DNA of 64,000 bases. Source: Juglans regia. Taxonomy: Eukaryota; Streptophyta; Magnoliopsida; Fagales; Juglandaceae. The notes beneath the pieces were generated by a model. The model had not been told where the DNA came from. It ran no database searches and saw nothing but the letters and a program-made list of their open reading frames with translations. The position numbers were made by a program, and so were the translations under genes. The stretch is from assembly GCF_001411555.2 (NCBI RefSeq), contig NC_049901.1:35040838-35104837 (forward strand), in the 5' to 3' direction. This document shows positions 34,817-47,618 of this stretch, one piece after another (the first letter of the stretch is position 1; the number at the start of each line of letters is the position of its first letter).

Positions 34817-35659
34817 GTTGGTTATAACAAATTAGGGTAACAAATTGTAAAATAATTAGGGTACGTAACATATTATCCAAAATCTGAATTCGTGTGTGTG
34901 TATATATCATGCATGGTGCTTGTATATTTGCTCAAAGTTTAACCAATTAAATTTGAATATCATCCAATATGAGTTTGTTCTAAACAAACTCCGAGTTTAA
35001 GTGCATGCAAAAACTAGTTTATTGCTTGCAATAGATTTTTTTCTCAGCAACAAAAGTTTTGCCCAGCCCTAGAATGGTATACAAGAAATAGTGGACAATA
35101 ACAAGAACACGTGCAAGTGCTTACACGGCTATTGATCAGGAAAAGTATTTCTTGCTGGTTTTGGAAACATGTTTTGTGAGACAATATTGTGAAATATATA
35201 TGCCAAGATCAGTTCCACATATTCTTTTATGAGATCAAATTTTATATGCAGTACTCTAAGAGTACTGTGTAAGTCTCGCGTACCTCCATTGAAAAAAGTG
35301 AATAAATCTAGAATTCACATGAAAATTATTTTTTTTATTGACGAATCTCACATTTTTTCAAAAAGAGTGCATATGACTTGCACACCTTAAGACTATATCT
35401 AATTATATATTTACTCTTCTTTTAAAGATCATTGCACCATGACCGGGTAAAGTGGGTAGCTAACAAAAGCTCTAATTATTTACCCTTTGGTCTTGTTCAT
35501 GGCTATGCATGATAGACATGATTGAAATTAAGCTTTCTTCACTTGTTCAATCCAATTAAAATTTGAGGGAGTACTCCAACTAATCGCTTTCATTATCTTC
35601 AACTTTGTGCATCAATCTCACAAGTGGGGGAGATATAATTCCCAACAAACTTTCAACTT
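34817..35659. other. Tail of copy B, no gene seen
   Basis: Matches 25853-26690. Starts at the CACTA-1 empty site. Confidence 0.6.
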
Positions 35660-36253
35660 AAAATCACTACACTCATTTTCTTCGAATGCTCAGGTAGTTG
35701 TCAACGGCAAGCCTCCCACCATAAAGTCCGCCAACTCCAATACAACCTTTGAACACATGAGATAAGGAACAATCATGATGAGCAAAAATACCTTTGGTCG
35801 GCTGCCCCTAAATTCCTCCTCCATGCAGGGTCATAATTTCTATCAAAATCATGATAATTTAGCCTCATTTTCTTATAATTATCGTTTATAAGACACTTAA
35901 AAAGAAAGAAGATAGTTTTACACATGTTTTTTTGTGAATCATTAATTACTCTTATGTGAGAGTATGTTATATCTCTTTTTTTTTTTTTTTGCTTTTTGAC
36001 ATATAAGCTTGTGTATACATTTACATATAAGTGTACCAAAATTAATGGGATTTGATAGAGTACAATTAAGGTCACATATTATTTGAATATTTACAATAAG
36101 TATCTGCATATTATATATGGCAAGAAGATGAAGCATGGCTTTACATGTGATACGCTGTAGACTCTGCTTGTTCATGGTCCTCATTCATAGGAGTTGAAGG
36201 AGGCATAATGGCAGAGTCAACTGCTTCAATAAATAGCCCGTATTGTAGACTAA
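35660..36253 (-). other. Two exon-like fragments of unknown origin
   Basis: On the - strand 35790-35880 reads RLNYHDFDRNYDPAWRRNLG followed by AADQR and a GTATTT donor. 35680-35750 reads GCIGVGGLYGGRLAVDNYLS followed by IRRK and a stop. They look protein-like but I cannot name the family, and their frames are joined only if an intron is assumed. The remainder is AT-rich. Confidence 0.3.
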
Positions 36254-36455
36254 GTTGCGTTTGGATGTTGAAGTGAGTTGAGTTGAGTTGAGTTGATCAG
36301 ATAATAAAATATTGTTAGAATATTATTTATTATTATTATTATTATTTTGAGATTTGAAAAAGTTGAATTGTTTATTATATTTTGTGTTAGAATTTGAAAA
36401 AGTTGTAATGATGAGTTGAGATGAGTTGAGAGGAATTGTGGTTCCAAACTAAGCC
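36254..36455. mobile_element. Tourist-like MITE, independent copy
   Basis: 202 bp of the same family in the opposite orientation (GAGTTGAGTTGAG and GATTTGAAAAAGTTG tracts). It is flanked by TAA at 36251-36253 and 36456-36458. Ends are GTTGCGTTTGGA and TCCAAACTAAGCC. More decayed relatives lie at about 41110-41285 and 54697-54892. Confidence 0.75.
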
Positions 36456-36779
36456 TAAATATATCAATTATTATATGTTTCTGGAATACGGTCACATGAT
36501 GACGTTCCCACATTCTATTGTAGGACCATGTCATGCATGTCAATTGTCATGTCATGCCTCTTCCTTAATGTAGTTTTGTTTACGCTCGAAAAGATGGTAA
36601 TATGACAGCACATATTCATGCACGCAATGCGGAAAAATGTGGATACGTGGTGGGATTGAATTTCAGATTAATTTCTTTTTAATTTTTTTTGACTTTATAA
36701 ATGTCCGTACTAATCTTCTTTTATTAATTAAAGTTTGTTTTTTTTTATAATATATATATATATATATATTGATGCTTAT

Positions 36780-37340
36780 TAGGGGTGAATAAAAAATGGG
36801 TGAACGGGTAAATCGGATCGGATTAGATAGAATTGGTGAGTTTGGTCTGGTATCGGTTCTATTTTTTTCAAAACTAGTCGAAATTGGTCTGATTTCGATT
36901 TTACTTTTTTTTAATACTGGACCAAACCGGTTCATATAATATATATATTTTTTATATTGTATAAATATTTTTTTATATGATTTTTATATTATTTTTATAT
37001 TATATAATAATTTTTATATATAATTTATATATATAATTATATATATAATAATTTTGTATTATATGATAAATTACTAATTAATATAATATTAAATTTAAAA
37101 TCCTATATAAATAATTATATATTATCACTATATATTATAATATACTATAATATATATACTATATTATATATATTTAATATATTAGAAAAATCGGATCAGA
37201 ACCGGTAAAAATAGAAGTACCAATTTAGAGATGTAACTGGTACAATATCGATTATTTAAATCTCAAAATCGGAATATACTAGTTCGGTTATAAAATATGT
37301 ATAAAACCTGCCGAACTGAACCGGACCGGTTGCACCCTTA
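36780..37340. mobile_element. hAT-like non-autonomous element
   Basis: 561 bp from TAGGGGTG to CACCCTTA, flanked by ATGCTTAT (36772-36779) and ATGCTTAC (37341-37348), an 8-bp target duplication with one difference. TAGGGGTG-type ends and 8-bp duplications are hAT marks. Inside the ends lie GATCGGATCGG and ACCGGACCGGTT words; the core is TA-rich and non-coding. Relatives lie at 42240-43610 and 56961-63769. Confidence 0.7.
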
Positions 37341-37348
37341 ATGCTTAC

Positions 37349-39687
37349 CTATATAAGCAATTTTAATTATATATGTCGTGGTGATAGAATTAAAGTACTA
37401 TGTCATCCATATTTTTGGAGTACCTAATAATTTTCTGAGTAAATAATCCATATTTTGGTAGATACATGACGACAATACGCAGGCCAAGTGTACGACGTTG
37501 CATTCCTATGCTCTAATAAATTTCTTGTTTCATTTTTTGAAATGGATTCGATGCATGCATCTTTGGTTAAGTCTATAGATTAATATGCAGCTCAGGATCA
37601 ATCACAAGAAAGCCACTGTTCATGCGGGAAAAAAAAGGTAGTAGCTAGGTTTAGTCGTTTTGTGATCATTGAAAAGTTTCAAAGGATAGCGGATTTTCTT
37701 TGTAGGTACAGACGGGAAGATCATCGACAAAAAGTGTATTGCACCCACTATATACACGGATTCAGAGGGTGGCGGCTGGGGCATTAGAGGGTAATAGAAG
37801 ATAGACAAAGATGAGAAGGAGCTTAAAGCATTGACAATGATCGATTCATGTAAAATATAAGAAAAAAAAATTAATCAAAAAATCCTTCCAATGAATTTTA
37901 TATTTTGATTTTGATTTTACATTTTGTTACAGTAATCCTTTAAATGTAGAGAATATTTTTCATAACTCTAAAATATTTTAATTATTTTCTCTCTCATTTG
38001 AAAATTTATTGATTATTAGAAGAAATATTTGAAATGAATAAAAAATTTAAAAATATATATTTAAATGATATAGAGAAAAAATAGATAAACTAATGTATGA
38101 CTTTTTATAAAAATTAATATATAAAATAGAAAAAGTGAATTTTGATTATATATTTTGAAGAATAAGATAAACGGAACATTGGGAACGCTGTTAGGGCAAC
38201 ATACGATATTGTGGGTACGTTGATGTAAGAGTTGTAATTGTTCTGGATAATTGTAATAAAGCTATAGTGCTTTACGGAACAGGATTAGATGAAGTGTATA
38301 AATAAAGAGTAAATCTATTTATTATTTTTTTTAGTATTCTATAATATGGTATTAGTCTATTAGATGATAGATTCATAAATAAAATATAATTTTTAATTTT
38401 TAATTATTTAATATCATATTATAAAATAAAATAAAATGATAAAAATTGAGATGAGTACACACATGAAATAAATGATGATCAAAAGAATAAATACATTTTA
38501 ACAGATGAATCAATCAAGAAAATACATATCTCTTACTTTTTCCTTATTCTCTCTCTTATAATTATTTCTATTACACATTCTCTCTATTTCTCGGCAGTTG
38601 GCAGTGTGACACCAACATGGAGGTAGCTAGGACGAGTAGCGCCAGACGTACTTATGGGGGGTAGAGAACTTGGGTATCTCTAGCTGCCCTTCAACTTAAA
38701 AGCCTCACCGTTTCTCGGAGTTTGGAAATCGTGCTAGAGTTCACAGCTCACGAATCCATGATCATATGCAAAGAAATTGGGTAGTGGGTAACGCAAAAGA
38801 AATAAAAAAAATTTCTTATTAGTCACTGTTACGATCTCGCATCTCATATTTTATTAAAAAACATTTCTATATTTTATAAAAAATATTCATATATTTTAAA
38901 AAAAAATTATAAATATAAAATGCATGTGTCATATCAACGGTTACTGATTTGTAGAAAAAATCGAAAGAAATTAATATCCTCATAAGGCAAGATCGAGGAT
39001 AAAGATTTTGAAAACATGATCTGATAGCATTTACTCAAACAACTATGACTATTCACTTCATATATCTATTTTCTTTTTGTGTAAACCGTAAAGCTCGGTG
39101 TAAACGACTCATGATTCGGAATGAAAAGAAGATGGCCATGATCGAGATATATATAATCTACATGCACGAATCATACTCACCTTGTTTTATAGGAAAAAAA
39201 ATTTTCTCATCTCTTATTATTTATTATTTCACACTCTACATCTTATAAAAAACATCTCCACACTCTATGAAAAAAAAATTATAAATGTGAAGTATAAAAA
39301 TAAATAGTAACTTAGAAATACAATTCCCCTTCCAGGAAACATGCAATGAGCTAGCTACAACACAAAAATATTTGAGTTTAAGTCGTGTGAGGTCAAGTAC
39401 TACTGCACTCACATTAGTAGAGTTAATTAACTAAATTATTGGATATATATTTTTATATATAAGCAATATTCGCATTATTTTATCTTGAGTTTTATAATAT
39501 ATACTTAAAAAATTACATTTCTTCTCGGAGGTTGACGATATATAATATATATATATATATATAGTACCTACTACACCTAGCCTTTTAATTTGAGTGCCAC
39601 ATAAAACATAATCCGTTGGGAGATCTTGCCCATTTTTTTATATACACCTAGTTAATTTACAAGTGCATGTGTACATATAAGTACGCG

Positions 39688-39722
<35 letters not shown>

Positions 39723-39830
39723 GATTTGTTGTACTTGGTAATTAATGTCCGGAGTATTGTTATGGAGCAGCCATTATAACTATGTATATATTGCACAAAC
39801 TACGTGACTGCTTTTAGTCCTTTTAATTTT
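37349..39830. other. Intergenic DNA with a MITE and microsatellites
   Basis: No gene is seen. 37827-38191 looks like a MITE with ends AGCATTGACAATG and CATTGGGAACGCT, related to the element at 47013-47618. (TA)n tracts lie at about 39541-39562 and 39692-39720. Confidence 0.45.
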
Positions 39831-39859
39831 TTTTTTTTTTTTTTGTGCAAAATGCACCA

Positions 39860-40140
39860 GACGGCTTCTACTCCTCTCTCTCTTCCTCTCTCATCATCTC
39901 TCTCTCCATCGTCTCTCTCATCAGCTTTCGCTCTCTCCGGCTATCTTTCTCCTTGACTCTCTTATTGTCTCTATCTCCTCAACTCTCTCATCGTCTCTCA
40001 TCCCTCAGCGTCTCTCTCTGTCATTTCGACTCTCTCTCATCGTCTCTCTCTCCTCAACTCTCTCTCTCTCATCTCGGTCTCTCTCTCATCTCCCTCTCTC
40101 TCTCACATTTCGACTCTCTCTCATCAGCTTTCTCTCTCAG
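39860..40140. repeat. CT-rich low-complexity tract
   Basis: Imperfect tandem copies of CTCTCTCATCGTCTCTCTC-like units. It is open in one frame only because of the repeat, and translates to Ser/Leu repeats. Confidence 0.9.
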
Positions 40141-40149
40141 TCCATAATA

Positions 40150-41660
40150 ATTTTAAATTTGGGAGATGTGTGGTTTAGATGATATCATGTAGGGTGTGCA
40201 AAAGTAGTTACTTCCAACCGTGGCTACTCTCAATATTTTTCCTTAATGTCCCTTTCATTTTTTCTAAATAAATTTAATTGATGGGCTTTCCCATCTTCAA
40301 TAATTATGTGGTCTGCCAAGCTTTACCGACAAAATATATACACTGTAGATAATTTCAAACAAAGTTTATATGAAAATTTTATATATTATATTATCATCTT
40401 ATTTTTATTTTATTAAGTAAGATGTGATATATTTATTATAATTAAATAATTATTTATTATTTAATGATGATAAATGTATTATATATTATTTAATATAATT
40501 AAAATAAAATGAGAATGTGATATATAATAATATTTATAATAGGATGAAAATTAAAGAGATTTACTTTATTCTATGGCTACTGCAAGAACGATGCACGCTG
40601 GGACACGTTCCACGTCGTATTTTACAAATTTAGTCAGGGTCAGGTATTTTGTACTTTTGGTACCCTTCCAACTTGGCACAGCCCCCTTCCAATGAGGAAC
40701 GGGGCAAGGGTCCTACCTGGCAGTAAAAACTGACCTTTGTACCTTTGACAGGGGTACAGACTGGGCAGTTAAAATTAGGGACGGTGCTAGCGGGGCCGTC
40801 CACGTATAAATTTATTTATTTTTAAAATATAATCATTAAAAAATAATAAAAATATATATAATTTTATTAATAATTACTTCTTTAATTTAAACAATTAAAA
40901 AATATATAAATTAGACGATAAATTTGAGAGATTTCACAAATATTTTTCTAAAATTAATAACCATAAATTATTTATTTATTTATATTTTAGTAGAGAATTC
41001 TGACCCATGGGCTTGTGGGACTCTTTGGCCATAAGGATAGTAATACAGAGTGTAGAACCAATAAAAATTACCGTTAAATTTTGAATCCTTTTGAACATTT
41101 AAAAATAATTTCAAAAAGTAAAAAATAGGTTTCGTTTTCATTATTATAATTTTTTAAAATTTTAATATAAAATATAATAAATAATTTAATTTTTTTAAAT
41201 TTTAAAATAATAATAATATTAAAAAATAATATTTTATTATCTCAATTAAACTTAATTCAATTCATTTCAACGTTTAAACAAAATTTAAAAAAAAAATGGA
41301 GAGCATTGTCGGAAAGCGAAAGCATTTACCGCGACAAATGGAGAGCATTGCGATACTGCTGGAGCGAGGGACATCTGATCATTGACTATTGACTCTATAT
41401 GGATCGGGATCATGTCACGAGGTATTGGGGACTCCAATGTTGCATCAGTACGTACTGGACAAATTAATGCCACTGGATGACTCGACATATATGTGGGGCC
41501 CATCGCAGATATCAGCCACAGATATATGTTCCATAAAACGATAAAAATCTAATAGTAATAATTACGCATATATTTAATGGGCATAGTTTTTCGCAAGATT
41601 CTTTATGCATTATAAAAATATTATTGAATTTATGTATTTTTTAAAAAAATATATATTTAA
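40150..41660. other. Intergenic AT-rich DNA
   Basis: No gene is recognised. 40560-40800 and 41285-41510 are more balanced in composition but do not read as known proteins. 41110-41285 is a decayed Tourist-like MITE. Confidence 0.45.
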
Positions 41661-41664
41661 AAAT

Positions 41665-42205
41665 AGGGTGATGCTACAGCCCCGCTGGGCTCCCGCTGGG
41701 GTGTAATGTTATTTTATATGTGTTTTATTTAAGTAATTTTTTATATAGATTTTTTATTATTTTAAAATATTTTTAAAAAATAAAATAGATTTAAAACATC
41801 ATTTAAAAAATATTTTCTTAATTAGAAAGTAAAAAAATATATATTAAAAAATACTTTCTTAATCATGAAGTAAAATAAAAAATTATAAAAAATATTTTTT
41901 AAAAAATAAAATAAATTTAGAACATCATTAAAAATACTTCCTTAATTAGAAAGTAAAAAAAATTCATTAAAATATACTTTCTTAATCACGAAATAAAATA
42001 AAAAAAATATTTTTTTATGATTTTTTATTTTACTTCGTGATTAAGAAAATATTTTTTAATAATATTTTAATTTTTTTTTATTTTTTAAAAATATTTAAAA
42101 TTATTAAAAAAATCTATATAAAAAATAATTTAAAAAAAAACACATAAAAAATACACTAATCTCCAGCGGGAGCTCCAAGCAGGAGCTCCCAGCGGGAGAT
42201 ATAGC
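41665..42205. mobile_element. MITE with CCCGCTGG/CCAGCGGG ends
   Basis: Begins AGGGTGATGCTACAGCCCCG and ends in AGCGGGAGATATAGCATTTC then CCT, an inverted pair. The interior is AT-rich and contains a repeated unit (TTTCTTAATCATGAAGTAAA and similar) partly in inverted order. A shorter relative lies at about 51930-52160. Confidence 0.6.
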
Positions 42206-42239
42206 ATTTCCCTTAAAAATATTTATGACAAAAAAAAAA

Positions 42240-43126
42240 AAAAAAAACAGTCAACCGATAAATTATTAAATTTGATCGGATTCAAAATCGATTTGTTCCA
42301 TATCAATTTTATTTTTTAAAAACGGGTCGATTTTACTTTTTCTTTTTTTAACACTGAATTAGACTAGTTCATATAAAAATATATATTTTTAATTTTTTAT
42401 ATTATATAAAATAATTTTCTATTATATGCGTAATTTTTAATTAATATAATATTAAATTTTAAAATCATATTATTCATATATAATAATAATATAATAACAT
42501 AAAAATAATATAACATTTGATATCATATTATCATTAAAAATTTTAATTTTATACATTAAAATTTGAGTTTTAATCATGAACATTTGATCATATATTATTA
42601 ATATAAATTATATATATATATTAAGGATAAAGACATTTTAATAAATATATTTCTATACATTTGATCATATACACTCATATAAAAAATGTTTGTAAGGATC
42701 ATATAATCACTAACATAGACGTAACCAAGCATATTATCACTAACATATATTATCACTAATATATTAAATCTCATTGTGGTTGGATTCCTCCACTTGTTGG
42801 CAACCTAAAATTGAAAGTTGATGGAGCATTATTTCATTAACAAAGTAGATCCGGTGTGGGAACGATCCTTCGAGATGAAACTGGCAAGATGATCTTTTCT
42901 ACTAGTAAACATGAGCATGAGAGCGTTGATCCTATGAAAATGGAACTTTTAGCTTTGCTAAGGGGCCTACAATTATGTCTGCCGCTGATTGTTTGACAAA
43001 ATATTTATGGCATCTACATGACTTAATGGTTTGGTGGAACTCTAATGCTGAAATGATTTCACATATAATTATGCATGATGTTTTGTAGTTATTTTCTAAT
43101 AAATGGAGTTTGTTGCTTGGTTATCA

Positions 43127-43163
<37 letters not shown>

Positions 43164-43610
43164 GTTAGACACTAGCTAACATATTATCACTAACATATAT
43201 AATCAAATACTATATCACTATATGATACTATTATATATATTAATACTAATACTAATACTAATACTTATACTATTTATAGTAATCCGCTATATATAAATTA
43301 TAACTATATAAATCACTATAGTATTAGTAGTTATATTAGTACTATATTACTATATAATCCACTATATATCATTATATCACAATATATAGTATATATATAG
43401 TTATACTAACTATACAATCCACTAATACTATACTAAAACTGAAAAAAGCTGACCGAATTGAACCGAAATCGGTAAAATCATAAGTATCGGTTTAGAGACG
43501 TTATAATTGGTGTCATATTGATTTTTCAAATTTCAAAACCGGTATATACCGAATTGGTTCTTAAATATATCCAAAACCGAACTGAATCGAATCGATTACA
43601 CTCCTGTTTA
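42240..43610. mobile_element. hAT-like AT-rich element, degraded
   Basis: Starts near GTCAACCGATAAATT and ends near GAATCGATTACACTCCTG, with ACCGG-type words at both ends like those of 36780-37340. The target duplication is not clear. A LINE fragment lies inside it. Confidence 0.45.
42778..43060 (+). pseudogene. RNase H fragment of a LINE
   Basis: The + strand reads WIPPLVGNLKLKVDGALFH, stop, then SGVGTILRDETGKMIFSTS and MELLALLRGLQLC. This is the start of the RNase H domain found at the 3' end of plant L1-type LINEs (D of VDGA, E of MELLAL). It is short, with stops, and no upstream reverse transcriptase is seen. Confidence 0.7.
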
Positions 43611-43684
43611 AAAATATTAAAAAAATATTTAAAAGAAAAAAAAAACTATCACCTGGGACCATGGATCCCAGTAGCATTATCCAC

Positions 43685-44705
43685 GCTAGGGCTGCAACCC
43701 GACCAACCTGCTCCATGTTTTGGCCCGACCAGAACCAACCCGACTTAAAAGCGGTCCAATCCGCTATGGGCCGACCCGACCCGGGATTGGAAGTAGGTAA
43801 TGGCAACCCGAATCGTGTACAAATAGATCCAAAAAAAACCTTACAAATCCCACTATCCCTATACAATCTGATCAAAACCAAGCATCAGCCAATACAAACA
43901 GAGCACATTTTCTCGAGAATTCATGGATAAAAATGCACAATCCCTATACAATCCCTTTCTTGAATTTTCAAATTTAACTAGCGTCCACTATTAAAGACAC
44001 AACTTGAAAGTATCCTCTCCCCATCACTTCAAATTTTCTAGGGAAAATAAAAGAAAATCGAAGCTGGGAAAACAAGCTAAAATAAGGGGGAATCACAAAA
44101 AAAAAAAAATAAGCTCAGAAAATCAAACCCCAGTGTTCGATCCCTTAATGCTCACCTGCACGATGTCTCCTGCCCCCGCAACGTTGGTAACCAAAACCAG
44201 ATTAAAGTAACAGAAGCCGTTAGTGAGTCTGATGCCTCATTGCAAATCCCTATACAAATCCCCCTGAAATCTCATCTCTCACCCCCTGAAATGTTTTCGA
44301 CCACAAATCCATCAGAAGAAGAAGAAGAAGAAGATGAAAAAGAAACTTCAGCAGTATGATCCTTGGTGGAGGAGCCGACACCACTTATTTGCAATTTCTC
44401 GAGTAGGGACTCGATGTCGATGTTGTTCTTGATGGCGACGTAGAGCCCGGTAATGGAAGCCGCAAAGGCCGCAGAGTCTTGAGATGGCAGTGCTGTTCTT
44501 GATGGAGGCTAGGGTTTTTGAGTTTTTATTTCAATGAGTGAACTTCAAGTTTCAACGATGGAGAAGAACTGTCCCTTTTTTTTTTGTCTTTATATTAGTT
44601 TTAGCGGGTTCGACCTGCAAGCTACTTCAACTTGCTATTTTGGTCGGGTTGGATCGGGCCATACGGACGGGCCAGGTCCTAATGTTTTCTGCACAGGCCT
44701 AATCC
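43685..44705. mobile_element. Probable hAT-like element with a captured segment
   Basis: Begins TAGGGCTGCAACCCGACC and ends GCACAGGCCTAA, partly inverted ends of a type common in plant hAT derivatives. CCGACCCG words lie near the left end and CGGGTTGGATCGGGCC near the right. The inside carries a protein-like segment (44283-44500). The target duplication was not found. Confidence 0.4.
44283..44500 (-). pseudogene. Protein-like segment of unknown gene
   Basis: Read on the - strand: ALPSQDSAAFAASITGLYVA, IKNNIDIESLLEKLQISGVG, then a Ser-rich run ending at a TGA near 44282. Composition and GC content are gene-like, unlike the surroundings. The family is not recognised. It may have been captured by the hAT-like element. 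Confidence 0.35.
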
Positions 44706-44749
44706 ATGCATATGTAGACGACCCATCTGCATGTGTTTGTTGATGTGAG

Positions 44750-47012
44750 GTTCCTACCCAGTTTTTTTCACTGATGCAATTCTATCCCTTCTTAAAAATA
44801 TACTAAAATAATTATATATATATATATAATCATTTATACTCAGTCCTACATCACATATATATTAATGTGAGTCTTTTATCTTTTTGTCTTTTTCTCTCAA
44901 TAGATGTGTATATATATACACGAGAGTTTGAAAATGAGATAAAAAATATATAATATACTGTGTTATACGTTGTAGGTAATTATCTGGCGTACGTACGTAC
45001 GTACGTTTTAAATTATCGAACATTATTCTTATGAAAATCACTAGAAATCATCATGAGTTATATATATGCGAGCAGTTCATTTTAGTTTTTAAAAAAAATG
45101 TAAAGTCATTTGTCAAAAATGCCAAGTAAAATAAAAGTCCGTGCAATTATAAAAATATGATCATAAGAGTATTCAATGTTTCTAATTAAAAAATAGTCAT
45201 TAATTCCGTTATATATTAATTCTAGTATATATGATCTCACCACTAGAGTTGTCACATGCATTCACATTTTCTGTATATATACGTACGTACAACTCAAACT
45301 TGTTAGCTAATTATGCCCATGCATGTTTAGTAATAGATCATCATGATGTGTATGTCTAGCTAGCTTTCTAAAAATATCGGACTCGATCAGTAGCCTATAC
45401 CTATACCAATGCCTTAATTTGCCTATGCATTCAATTAAATAATCTCTTAGCTGTTATATTTTAAAAGAGTAATGCTATATACAGTCGTGAAATACGTAAA
45501 TGTCATGCAGTCGTTTTAAAAAAGAGTGAATTCTACTCATCAAAAATTAATTTTTTTTCACATGGATCTTGTATTTATTCATTTTTTTCAAAACGACTGT
45601 ACGGTACTTGCACACTCACGACTGTAAATATCATTTTTCATTTTAAGAAACAACATAATTTTTCTCTTTTGACTGAAATGTGGGCTAATTAATATAAAAA
45701 TAATATAACTACTGCCGGGTCCCGATGATGACTCGCACCTATTTAATTATTATTTATAAATAAATTATTATTATTTACATATGATCTGAAATATTTTTAA
45801 TATTAAACTTAAATTGATTGATGCAATTCTTGTATGTGTATATATATATATATAAATGATAAATATACGATACTTTTCATAACATATTTCACAACCATAT
45901 TTTAAAATATGAGGTATTATTATAAAATGTCATATAAAATTAAGTAACAACACTTTATAAAAACATTCTCATTTTATATTATATATTGTGAAAAATATTA
46001 TGAAAAGTATTTGTGTATCTTTAGTCATATATATAAAGGCTGGAAAAACTTTATTATATCTCATCAATTCGTCATAGTTTTATATATAACCTAGATAGGA
46101 ATCTCACCATGATCAACATATGATATATTATAATCTACTACGTTAAATAATTAATTAATTATAATGACTTTTACGTCGATCTCGATGCCCGATGGCAGGT
46201 AAAGTGTAAATAAATCCTAGATCTGGGTCTTACAAATATTATATATATAATAATATTATATGGTTTATACCCACCATGCATGCAATATCTTGCAAGAATT
46301 TGGCGGTTTGTGCTAATCATGATGAAAAAAAGTTATATGGAAATCATCGCAATCAACTCAATTGACAGGTTTTTTTTTTATAATTATTTTTTTATTATTA
46401 TTATTTTTTATAATAACAGGTAGCCACTCGCAACGTGAACCCAACCCAAGTTTATGAGAACAGTTTTGCTAGGTACGAACATGATCGGCAAGCGGGAGGT
46501 AAATGGGTTGCATGTTAGAGTTTATTTTGAATAAAATAAAATAAAAAGGATAAAAGTAATTCCCTCTCTCTATTTTTCCTTGTTTGATTTTTGGGATATA
46601 GTTTCTTCAATTATTTTTTTGTATTGGGTGATTTTTGAATGCGGTGGTAAAGATGATGGCCTTGGTATTTTATACTGTTTCTTGAATGCAGTGGGGAAGA
46701 TGATGGCCCATGGCCATTTATATTATCTGGTTTCACGCTAATCAGCTCACTATCATTTTTCTCTTTCTCGCTTCTCTCATCCTCGTCCAACTACTTAATC
46801 TCCATAGCTCTTGGTTATGAAGTGGTTATCTTCTCTCTCCTGCTCTTTTTTTTTTTTTTTTTGAGTTTTAAGTCTAAGTAAATCATTCTATTGTTAGGTG
46901 GTTAAAGTAAGGCTACGCTGGTGACTAGGGGGAGGCTTGAGCTTGTCACTAGTTGTGGTTTGTAGACAACGGTGGATCTGTGGAATGCAGCTCCCTCAAG
47001 ATTGGGTTCCTT
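44750..47012. other. Intergenic DNA, no gene seen
   Basis: AT-rich. (CGTA)n at about 44989-45006. A 50-bp imperfect direct repeat around AATGCAGTGGGGAAGATGATGG lies near 46630-46720. Contains the MITE at 45468-45637. Confidence 0.45.
45468..45637. mobile_element. MITE with ACAGTCGTGA/TCACGACTGT ends
   Basis: About 170 bp with inverted ends TGCTATATACAGTCGTGA and CACGACTGTAAATATCA and inner CAGTCGTTTT/AAAACGACTG pairs. A second member of the family lies at 55476-55645. The target duplication is ambiguous. Confidence 0.65.
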
Positions 47013-47618
47013 AGAGCATTGGCAATGGACTAGCCATTTGTCAATGCAAGTCTAACTTAAAGGTAAAAAGAGAAAAAAATACCCACATCGGCCTAGCTAA
47101 ATATTTAAAGTTCAACATTTAGCTACAGTATTTCTTCATCTCTCGCCAAGTCTGGCGAGCTACTGCACACAAGCCAAATCATTATTTTAATAATTTCTTG
47201 CTCCCGCTTTTGTTCTATATATTTTCTGTATCTCCCGTGCGCTTTATTATTTGTTTTCTATGTACATGCAAGTGTACTTGGATAGGCAAATCGGGGATTC
47301 GTATATATACTAGTACTTAAGCTTATTTATGTATAGAGCCTGCCACTATATATTAGAATAATAAGTTATCAGGTATTAATAAATACATTTTCACAACTAC
47401 AATCTTTGAAAAATAATAATCTTTTTTATTAATAAAGTTATTAATTAATATATCAACTCTATTTGTAAAAAAAAAAAAAAATTATATATATAATATTTTA
47501 TTATTATTTGAACTTCAAGATAGCTAGTCCAATGTGGACTAATGTACCTACAAATCCATATTATAGCTAAAATCTAACATTCTAGCTAAAATTTGGACTT
47601 GGCCATTGCCAATGCTCT
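47013..47618. mobile_element. MITE with AGAGCATTGGCAATGG ends
   Basis: The first 16 bases, AGAGCATTGGCAATGG, are perfectly inverted at the other end (CCATTGCCAATGCTCT). The interior is AT-rich and non-coding. No clear target duplication. A related element is likely at 37827-38191. Confidence 0.75.

Larger units (their letters stand above)
26724..35659. repeat. Copy B of the tandem segmental duplication (contains CACTA-2)
   Basis: Directly adjacent to copy A and in the same orientation. Removing CACTA-2 (27133-30667) leaves about 5.4 kb. Homology to copy A ends after TTTCAACTT at about 35659. Copy B lacks the internal 239-bp duplication found inside the Mutator-like element of copy A, which explains most of the length difference. 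Confidence 0.92.

Noticed and set aside
8259..35659. The two 5.5-kb copies as LTRs of one giant retrotransposon
   Set aside because: The copies are directly adjacent once the CACTA insertions are removed, with no gag-pol, primer-binding site or TG...CA ends; a tandem duplication explains them.
39845..40147. 100-codon open frame
   Set aside because: Pure CT microsatellite translation (Ser/Leu repeats), no gene features.
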